Shown piece by piece: positions 7,858 through 13,570 of a stretch of 15,395 nt of DNA (within the stretch, counting starts at the first letter, position 1; each line of letters opens with the position of its first letter). The DNA is taken from the NCBI GenBank assembly GCA_030146505.1, contig JASLCO010000094.1:1-15395 (forward strand), given 5' to 3'. Source of the DNA: Moraxellaceae bacterium (GTDB lineage: Bacteria > Pseudomonadota > Gammaproteobacteria > Pseudomonadales > Moraxellaceae). The position numbers were made by a program, and so were the translations under genes. The notes beneath the pieces are model-generated. The model made no database searches. It saw only the letters and a program-made list of their open reading frames with translations, and had not been told where the DNA came from.

Positions 7858-8654
7858 GGCGCGCTGCCGCCGCGTTCACGCTGGGCCTGCCGATATTCAC
7901 GCGGCGTCACCCCCAGGCGCTCGCGGAACATGGTGGTGAAATTGCCGGCATTGCCGTAGCCCACATGATCGGCAATCTGCTGGATGTCCAGCCCGCTCTC
8001 GGCCAGCAGCCGGCAGGCCATCTGGAAGCGCTGCTCGCGCAGCCAGGCGAATACCGGCATGCCGGTGGCGCTGCGGAACAGCTCGGTGAGACGACGTTCG
8101 TTGGTGCCCACCTGGTGCGCCAGATCGGGCAGCGAAGGCGAATTGCCCGGGTCGCGCAAGAGGATTTCCATGGCCGCCTGCACCGTGCTGTTCACCGGCG
8201 CACTGTCTTCGACAGGTTCGCCCACCGGTGCAGCCGCCGCCTGGCGGCGCTGGCGCAGTTCCAGGTGCACGCTGACGCGGGCCAGCACTTCCTCGGGCGC
8301 AAACGGCTTGCTGATGTAGTCCACGGCGCCCAGGCGCAGCCCCGTCAGCCTGTCATCGAGTTCATTGCAGCCGGACAGGAAAATCACGGGAATGTCGCTG
8401 GTGCGCGGATCGGCCTTGAGCAGGCGGCAGGCCGCAAAACCGTCGGTACGAGGCATGCGCACATCCAGCAGGATGAGGTCGGGCAACATGGCGGCCGCCT
8501 TCTCATAGCCTTCGCGGCCATCAAAAGCCACCACGAGGCGCAGGCGTGCGTTGCGCAGGAATTCGGTCAGCAGCGAAAGATCCTGCGGGGAATCATCCAC
8601 CACCAGCAAGGTGGCCCGGGTCTTGGCGCCGACAGGGGGAACAGGCAAGGTCAT
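7854..8654 (-). CDS. Response regulator with receiver and AraC-type DNA-binding domain
   Basis: From the chosen ATG at 8654 the protein has 266 residues. Receiver residues are D20/D21, phospho-acceptor D64 (LILLDVRMPRTDG), S94 and K116 (DYISKPFAPEE). A linker of ~40 residues leads to an AraC-type double helix-turn-helix (~171-258), with NERRLTELFRSATGMPVFAWLREQR and, near the end, IADHVGYGNAGNFTTMFRE and GVTPREY. Its stop overlaps the kinase GTG, so the pair is co-transcribed and very likely cognate. The frame stays open to 8795, but that extension encodes a Phe-rich stretch produced by a 9-bp tandem repeat and is probably leader. A start at 8672 (MPYKAR) is equally possible, since neither has a well-spaced Shine-Dalgarno. 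Targets are unknown; the divergent cytochrome operon is a natural candidate. Confidence 0.92.
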   Translation of the reverse strand: MTLPVPPVGAKTRATLLVVDDSPQDLSLLTEFLRNARLRLVVAFDGREGYEKAAAMLPDLILLDVRMPRTDGFAACRLLKADPRTSDIPVIFLSGCNELDDRLTGLRLGAVDYISKPFAPEEVLARVSVHLELRQRRQAAAAPVGEPVEDSAPVNSTVQAAMEILLRDPGNSPSLPDLAHQVGTNERRLTELFRSATGMPVFAWLREQRFQMACRLLAESGLDIQQIADHVGYGNAGNFTTMFRERLGVTPREYRQAQRERGGSAP

Positions 8655-8723
8655 GCGCGCTTTATAAGGCATGGCCTGCCGGAGTGCCACCGCGCACAGC
8701 GAACGGGTGAGCCAGGGAGAAAG

Positions 8724-8750
8724 GAAGAAGGCGAAGAAGGCGAAGAAGGT
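8724..8750. repeat. 9-bp tandem repeat, three copies
   Basis: Three units of GAAGAAGGC, the last ending in T, lie in a purine-rich tract upstream of the regulator start. On the minus strand they read as alternating Phe and Ala codons, which is why the open frame extends past the likely start. Confidence 0.8.
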
Positions 8751-8821
8751 GCAGAACGAAAGCGAGAAAACCCTGTGCCTGATTCGCCAGCACAAGTCAC
8801 CGCGAAAGTCATTACTGCGTC

Positions 8822-8834
8822 TGTCACCATGACA
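8822..8834. promoter_or_regulatory. Short operator-like dyad TGTCA-N3-TGACA
   Basis: A perfect 5-bp inverted repeat with a 3-base centre lies in the divergent intergenic region. It has the form of a small regulator site but is short enough to occur by chance, and there is no second copy to support it. Confidence 0.2.
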
Positions 8835-8968
8835 CGTTAAACTCCGGCGCCATTACGCTCGTCGACCGCAGGGATGGGGTCCGGAAAAGCGGCAGGCGGC
8901 CCCTGGTGGCCAGGCTTTCTGGAAATCTCCGTGGCGGCACCGCATCCAGCCAGCACAAGCCAGCGCCC

Positions 8969-9799
8969 ATGAAGCAGAAAACCGTTTTTACCTACCAGCA
9001 TTACCGCTATCTGAAACTTTCTGCGCTGCTGGTAGGCCTTTCCGTTCTTGCCTACCTCTGGCACCACCCCGACATCAAGCCCAATGGCGGCACCTGGCTG
9101 GGCTATGTACTGGGCACCATAGGCGCCCTGCTCATCCTGCTCCTGCTGGCCTACGGCATACGCAAGCGCCGCTACCAGTCCAGCCTCGGCCGCGTGCAGG
9201 GCTGGCTTTCCGCCCATGTTTATCTCGGCGCCAGCCTCATCATCGTCGCCACGCTGCACACCGGCTTTGAATTCGGCGCCAATGTGCACACGCTGGCCTA
9301 CCTGCTGATGCTGGCGGTGATCGCGAGCGGCTTCTGGGGCATGTATTTCTACATCCGCAATCCGGCACGCATGAGCGCCGCACTGCGTGGCGAAACCCTG
9401 GAGCAGCATCTGCTCGCCATCGAAGAAATCGACAGTGAATGCCGCAGCATGGCCATGAACCATGTCGACTACGTCAACCGCGCCCTGCTGGAATCCATCA
9501 ACGCCCCGCTTTTCGACAATTTCTGGCAGCAGTTCAGCGGCCGCAATCCGCGCTGCCGCACCATGGCCGTCACCCGCCTGCTCGGCACCGTGGACCCGAA
9601 ACTCAGCAAGGAGCAGGCACGCATCAATGCCGATCTTTATCGCCTGCAATTGCAGAAGCTCTCGCGCCTTGGCCGCCTGCGCAGCTACACGCGCCAGAAA
9701 ACCTGGCTGGATGCCTGGCTGATGCTGCACGTGCCGCTCTCGGTGGCGCTCCTGGCCGCGCTCACCGCGCATATTGTTTCCGTCTTCTTCTACTGGTGA
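8969..9799 (+). CDS. Membrane cytochrome b-like protein, predicted di-heme
   Basis: From ATG 8969 the protein has 276 residues and no known gene name. Membrane helices lie at about 16-31, 42-62, 80-100, 106-129 and 252-275, with a ~120-residue soluble loop (~130-250) between the fourth and fifth. Helix 3 has His83 and His97; helix 5 has His254 and His268. Both pairs are spaced H-x13-H, the classical arrangement for two b hemes stacked across a bilayer with bis-histidine ligands. The motif HTGFEFGANVHTLAY resembles cytochrome b561 or ferric-reductase-like proteins. It is the first gene of the operon, with 10 bases before the FHA-multiheme gene. It probably passes electrons from quinol to that cytochrome, though this is inference. 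The start at 8969 is preferred over GTG 8906 because the N-terminus then leads directly into helix 1; no clear Shine-Dalgarno supports either. Confidence 0.82.
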   Translation: MKQKTVFTYQHYRYLKLSALLVGLSVLAYLWHHPDIKPNGGTWLGYVLGTIGALLILLLLAYGIRKRRYQSSLGRVQGWLSAHVYLGASLIIVATLHTGFEFGANVHTLAYLLMLAVIASGFWGMYFYIRNPARMSAALRGETLEQHLLAIEEIDSECRSMAMNHVDYVNRALLESINAPLFDNFWQQFSGRNPRCRTMAVTRLLGTVDPKLSKEQARINADLYRLQLQKLSRLGRLRSYTRQKTWLDAWLMLHVPLSVALLAALTAHIVSVFFYW

Positions 9800-9802
9800 G
9801 GA
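9795..9802 (+). promoter_or_regulatory. Shine-Dalgarno deciding the FHA-cytochrome start
   Basis: GGTGAGGA overlaps the stop codon (9797-9799) of the cytochrome b gene; its GAGG core lies eight bases before ATG 9810. It supports 9810 over the upstream in-frame ATG at 9774 and suggests coupled translation. Confidence 0.65.
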
Positions 9803-9809
9803 TGCCCGC

Positions 9810-11624
9810 ATGAAAGTCATCGTCACCACCATCACGCGCTCGCCACGCGGCAACCCCATGCGCGCCACGCGCGAAATCACCGGCGAGCAGATACGCCTGG
9901 GCCGTGGTGCGGAATGCGAGCTGCGCCTGGCCGATCCACGCGTGCCCCTGCACGCGCGCAGCATCAGCATGGGCAGCAGCGGCCCGCAGATGTTCGATGC
10001 CGCCGACCTCAATGCCGAAGTCACCGGTGTTTTCCGCGCGCATGTGCTGAAACCGGGCAGCGCCTTCAAGATCGGGCCTTTCCAGATCAACGTGGAACAG
10101 GCCGACAACGGCGAGGCGGATCTTGCGCTCACCGTGGAACTGGTGCAGCCACTGCCGGGCAAGACGCGGCTGTCCGCGCGCGACATCTACGATTACGCCC
10201 GCCATTCGCCGGTCTCCAAGCGCTCGGCCTCGTGGCTGCTGTTCGCCCTCATCCTGATGTTTTTCCTGCTGCTGCCGGCCGCACTTTTCTATTTCGGCAA
10301 GGATGACGGCAGCGTGACGGAAAAAACCGCCGTGGCCACGATGCAGCCTGCGAAAAAACTGCGCCCCGACAGCGCCTGGAATCCCGGTCCGCTGTCGGCC
10401 GGGCACCAGACCTTTGGCAACGACTGCAAGACCTGCCACAGCGATTCCTTCAAGCGCGTGCAGGACAAGGACTGCCAGGCCTGCCACCAGAACATGGGCG
10501 ACCACGTTCCGCGTGAAGTCGCCAAAAGCGCTGGTCTCGCCGACGTGCGCTGCGCCAGCTGCCACCGCGACCACAAGGGGCCGGACGGCCTCAAGCTGCA
10601 GATTTCGCATTACTTCATGGGCGAATGCAGCGCCTGCCACCAGGACATCAAGCAGCACTGGCCGGCCAGCAAGACCGGCAATGTCAGCGACTTTGCCAGT
10701 GGCCATCCGGATTTCCGCGTGAGCTTCGTCCGCGGCATGAACGCCGGCGGCCAGCCTGAAATCTCGCGCCTGCGCCTGGGTGAAAAAAACCGGCTCGAGG
10801 AAAAGCGCGGCCTCAAGTTCCCGCACGATGTGCACCTGGACCCGAAAGGCGTGCGCGGTCCGGAGGGCCTGGTGAAAACCACCTGCAACAGCTGCCATGT
10901 CCCGGACAGCACCGGCACGCATTTCAAGCCCGTCACCATGAAGGACAACTGCCAGTCCTGCCACGAACTGCGCTTTGAAGTCGCCGCGCCCGAGCGCCAG
11001 TTGCCGCATGGCGATGTGGATGCCGCCATGGCCACGCTGCGCGAGTTCTACAGCTACCTGGCCATCAACGGCATCGTGCTGAACCGGCCGCAGGCCGGCA
11101 CGCCAGCCGCCCGTTCCCTGCAGGACGGCAATGATGGCCGCGGCATTCCCGGCAAGAGCATGCCCGGCGCGCTGCGCCTGTCCGGCAATGCCGATGTGGA
11201 AAAGCAGGTGCAACTGGCGGCCACGGAGATTTTTGAAAAAACCACCTGCTTCACCTGCCATGACATCACGCGCGAAGACAGCAAGGGCAAGCGCCAATGG
11301 CATGTGGCTCCCGTCCTGCCCGAGGCCGACTGGATGCCCAAGGCCGCCTTCTCCCATGCCAAGCACACCATGGCGACCTGCGAAAGCTGCCACGCCGCCC
11401 CTGCATCGAAACGCGCCAGCGACGTGCTCATGCCGGACATCGACAGCTGCCGCCGCTGCCATGCCGGCAGTCACCCCGAACGCCAGAAAATCACCTCCAA
11501 CTGCGGCCTGTGCCATGGCTTCCATGTCATCGACCACCATGCCATGGGCCTGCCCACCATGGGTCTGGACAAAGCCGGCATGAAATCCCCGTGGCCGACA
11601 CCGGCAGCGGCAGGCGCCCAATGA
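9810..11624 (+). CDS. FHA domain, transmembrane helix, decaheme c-type cytochrome fusion
   Basis: The protein has 604 residues. Residues ~1-115 form an FHA-like domain with LGRGAECELRLADPRVPLHAR. The usual Ser-x-x-His of phosphothreonine-binding FHA domains reads Pro-Leu-His here, so phosphopeptide binding is doubtful. One membrane helix (~140-162, WLLFALILMFFLLLPAALF) would place the FHA domain in the cytoplasm and the rest in the periplasm. Ten CxxCH motifs bind c hemes: Cys206, 222, 248, 273, 359, 381, 480, 524, 547 and 565. The first four are closely spaced, as are the last four, with extra histidines as likely axial ligands (SHYF, FPHDVH, FSHAKH). It sits between a cytochrome b and a lipoprotein gene that overlaps its stop (ATGA). 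The probable role is an inner-membrane-anchored periplasmic electron carrier. The meaning of the cytoplasmic FHA domain is unknown. Confidence 0.92.
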   Translation: MKVIVTTITRSPRGNPMRATREITGEQIRLGRGAECELRLADPRVPLHARSISMGSSGPQMFDAADLNAEVTGVFRAHVLKPGSAFKIGPFQINVEQADNGEADLALTVELVQPLPGKTRLSARDIYDYARHSPVSKRSASWLLFALILMFFLLLPAALFYFGKDDGSVTEKTAVATMQPAKKLRPDSAWNPGPLSAGHQTFGNDCKTCHSDSFKRVQDKDCQACHQNMGDHVPREVAKSAGLADVRCASCHRDHKGPDGLKLQISHYFMGECSACHQDIKQHWPASKTGNVSDFASGHPDFRVSFVRGMNAGGQPEISRLRLGEKNRLEEKRGLKFPHDVHLDPKGVRGPEGLVKTTCNSCHVPDSTGTHFKPVTMKDNCQSCHELRFEVAAPERQLPHGDVDAAMATLREFYSYLAINGIVLNRPQAGTPAARSLQDGNDGRGIPGKSMPGALRLSGNADVEKQVQLAATEIFEKTTCFTCHDITREDSKGKRQWHVAPVLPEADWMPKAAFSHAKHTMATCESCHAAPASKRASDVLMPDIDSCRRCHAGSHPERQKITSNCGLCHGFHVIDHHAMGLPTMGLDKAGMKSPWPTPAAAGAQ

Positions 11625-13570
11625 ACAACTCTCGTAAGTGCGAATTCATTCGCACATCAAGCCAGAGCCTTGTGCGAATGAATTCGCACTTACCGCGAAA
11701 GGCGCGACTGAATTCGCACCTGCAAAAAATCGCCGGGATTGCCCTGTTTTCCTTGCTGGCCGGCTGCGGCGGCGGCAACGACAGTGAGCCGATTGCGGCA
11801 CTGGACTCGGTGGCACTGGGCACGGCCGACGTACAACAGATTCTGGCGCAGGGCATCAACGAAGCCCGCACGCGTGGCGCGAAAGCCACCTTCGCCGTCA
11901 CCGACCGTGTCGGCAATGTGCTGGCTGTCTACCGCATGACGGGCGCCGCCCCCACCGTCACCATCACGAGCGGCCAGAACATCAATGCCGGCCTGGAAGA
12001 CGTGAGCATCATTCCCGACAGTTATGCCGCCATCAGCAAGGCCATCACCGGCGCCTACCTGTCCTCGTCCGGCAATGCCTTTTCCACGCGCACGGCCAGC
12101 CAGATCGTGCAGGAAAATTTCAATCCGCGTGAAGCCGGCCAGCCCAGCGGCCCGCTGTTCGGCGTGCAGTTCAGCCAGTTGCCCTGCTCCGATGTCGTCA
12201 CGCGCATGGCCGACGGCAGCATAGGCCCCAAGCATGCGCCACTCGGGCTGGCGGCAGACCCGGGCGGACTGCCGCTGTATAAAAACGGCGTGGTGGTGGG
12301 CGGCATCGGCGTGATCGCCGACGGCCTCTACGGACTCGACACCAATATCAGTGATAGCGATCAAGACACCGACGAGCTCATTGCCGTGGCCGCCAGCCAC
12401 GGCTTTGCCGCTCCCGCCGACGTGCGCGGCAACCGCATCACCGCCGACGGCCGCAGCTTCCGCTACGTGGATTCGGAAGCCATCGCCTCGAACCCGGCCA
12501 GCGCTCCGCTCAGCCTGATTGCCAGCGAAGGCGCGCTGCAAAACGTGCCCGGCTACAGCAACGGCGTCATTGCGGCCGGCGTGCATTTCGGCACCAGCGC
12601 GGCCGGCATCGAGGCCGATCCCGCCTTTGCCGCCGAAAACGGCTGGCAGCTCAGCGATGCCGCCGGTGGCAACCGCTACCCGGCACACGACAGCGGCAAT
12701 CCTGCCGTGGCCGGCGGCGGCATGACGCAGGCCGAAGTGAGCACGCTGCTGCACCAGGCCCTTGCCATTGCCAACCGCGCGCGCGGACAGATCCGCCGGC
12801 CCGTGGGTTCCTCGGCGCAGGTCAGCATCACCGTGGTGGACAATGACGGCGACATCCTCGGCCTCGTGCGCACACCGGATGCGCCGCTCTTCGGCCTGGA
12901 CGTGGCGGCACAGAAAGCCCGCACCGCCCTGTTTTTCTCCAGCGCCAGCGCCGCCGCCACGCTGGGCGCCCTGCCTGCAGCCAGCTATGCCTCGGGCAGC
13001 ACGTCGTCCATTGCCGGTTACGTCAGCCAGGCCCGGAGCTTCTTCGGCGATCCCGCGCTGTTCACCGGCAGCCATGCCTTTACGCCGCGCGCCATCGGCC
13101 TCATCCATCGCCCGACCTATCCGGACGGCAGCGCCGGCTCCGTGAACGGCCCCCTGTCCAAGGCCACGGGCAACTGGAGCCCCTTCAACGTGGGCCTGCA
13201 GCTGGATCTCGTCTACAACCAGCTCGTGGCTTCACTGGGTGGTGATCTTTCCGTGGGCTGCACCGGCGTGAACGAACTGCGCAACGGCATCCAGGTTTTT
13301 CCCGGCGGCGTGCCGATTTACCGCAACGGCGTGCTCATCGGCGCCATCGGTGTTTCCGGCGACGGCGTGGACCAGGACGACATGGTGGCGCTGCTGGGCC
13401 TGGCCCGCACCAGCGCCGCGCTGGGTGGCGGCGCCAACGCCATCGCCAACGCACCACTCGCCATCCGCGCCGACCAGCTCGCGCCCCAGGGCATACGCCT
13501 GCGTTACGCGCAGTGCCCGCAAACGCCCTTCAACCACAGCAGTGAACAGAATGTCTGCGCCGGTCTTTGA
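11621..13570 (+). CDS. Lipoprotein with two GlcG/HbpS-like domains
   Basis: From ATG 11621, which overlaps the cytochrome stop as ATGA, the protein has 649 residues. A lipobox LLAGC puts the lipidated cysteine at 49, after the hydrophobic stretch IAGIALFSLLAG, and is followed by GGGNDSEP. Two GlcG/HbpS-like domains follow (~65-290 and ~365-640). Each has a start such as AQGINEARTRGAKATFAVTDRVGN or LHQALAIANRARGQ with VDNDGDILGLVR, and a later Y(K/R)NGV(V/L)(V/I)G(G/A)IGV motif. The family includes heme-binding proteins and glycolate-locus proteins of unclear activity. With a cytochrome operon on both sides, heme handling or docking to the decaheme cytochrome is plausible but unproven. The N-terminal 34 residues are encoded largely by an inverted-repeat element. 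An in-frame ATG at 11678, inside that element, would still give a usable lipoprotein signal, so the start is uncertain. Confidence 0.85.
   Translation: MNNSRKCEFIRTSSQSLVRMNSHLPRKARLNSHLQKIAGIALFSLLAGCGGGNDSEPIAALDSVALGTADVQQILAQGINEARTRGAKATFAVTDRVGNVLAVYRMTGAAPTVTITSGQNINAGLEDVSIIPDSYAAISKAITGAYLSSSGNAFSTRTASQIVQENFNPREAGQPSGPLFGVQFSQLPCSDVVTRMADGSIGPKHAPLGLAADPGGLPLYKNGVVVGGIGVIADGLYGLDTNISDSDQDTDELIAVAASHGFAAPADVRGNRITADGRSFRYVDSEAIASNPASAPLSLIASEGALQNVPGYSNGVIAAGVHFGTSAAGIEADPAFAAENGWQLSDAAGGNRYPAHDSGNPAVAGGGMTQAEVSTLLHQALAIANRARGQIRRPVGSSAQVSITVVDNDGDILGLVRTPDAPLFGLDVAAQKARTALFFSSASAAATLGALPAASYASGSTSSIAGYVSQARSFFGDPALFTGSHAFTPRAIGLIHRPTYPDGSAGSVNGPLSKATGNWSPFNVGLQLDLVYNQLVASLGGDLSVGCTGVNELRNGIQVFPGGVPIYRNGVLIGAIGVSGDGVDQDDMVALLGLARTSAALGGGANAIANAPLAIRADQLAPQGIRLRYAQCPQTPFNHSSEQNVCAGL
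11634..11693. repeat. REP/BIME-like perfect inverted repeat inside the lipoprotein 5' end
   Basis: Arms 11634-11656 and 11671-11693 are exact 23-base inverted copies around a 14-base centre. Each arm holds its own smaller palindrome, GTGCGAA-TTCA-TTCGCAC. A degenerate third copy (TGAATTCGCACC, about 11704-11720) follows. The form is that of paired REP elements, usually intergenic. Here the element lies just after ATG 11621 and remains in frame with the lipoprotein. Confidence 0.85.

Larger units (their letters stand above)
8655..8968. other. Divergent intergenic region between the regulator and the cytochrome operon
   Basis: These 314 bases separate the minus-strand two-component pair from the plus-strand electron-transfer operon and should hold both promoters. 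I see no strong -35/-10 pair in either direction. Recognisable items are a 9-bp tandem repeat (8724-8750) and a short dyad (8822-8834). The plus-strand frame can be read back to GTG 8906, but without a Shine-Dalgarno or membrane-protein character. Confidence 0.55.

Noticed and set aside
5560..7959. Plus-strand open frame of 799 codons opposite the kinase
   Set aside because: The kinase motifs (H, N, G boxes and receiver) are unmistakable on the minus strand; the antisense product is Gln/His/Ala-rich.
8655..8795. N-terminal extension of the response regulator with a Phe-rich, membrane-like stretch
   Set aside because: The stretch is encoded by a 9-bp tandem repeat, lies ahead of two better-placed ATGs, and cytosolic regulators of this type lack membrane anchors. 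A start at 8795 cannot be strictly excluded.
8837..10186. Minus-strand open frame of 449 codons across the intergenic region and cytochrome b gene
   Set aside because: It opposes a gene with five membrane helices and paired heme ligands, and its own product has no domain.
9762..11621. Minus-strand open frame of 619 codons opposite the decaheme cytochrome
   Set aside because: Ten CxxCH motifs on the plus strand fix the real frame.
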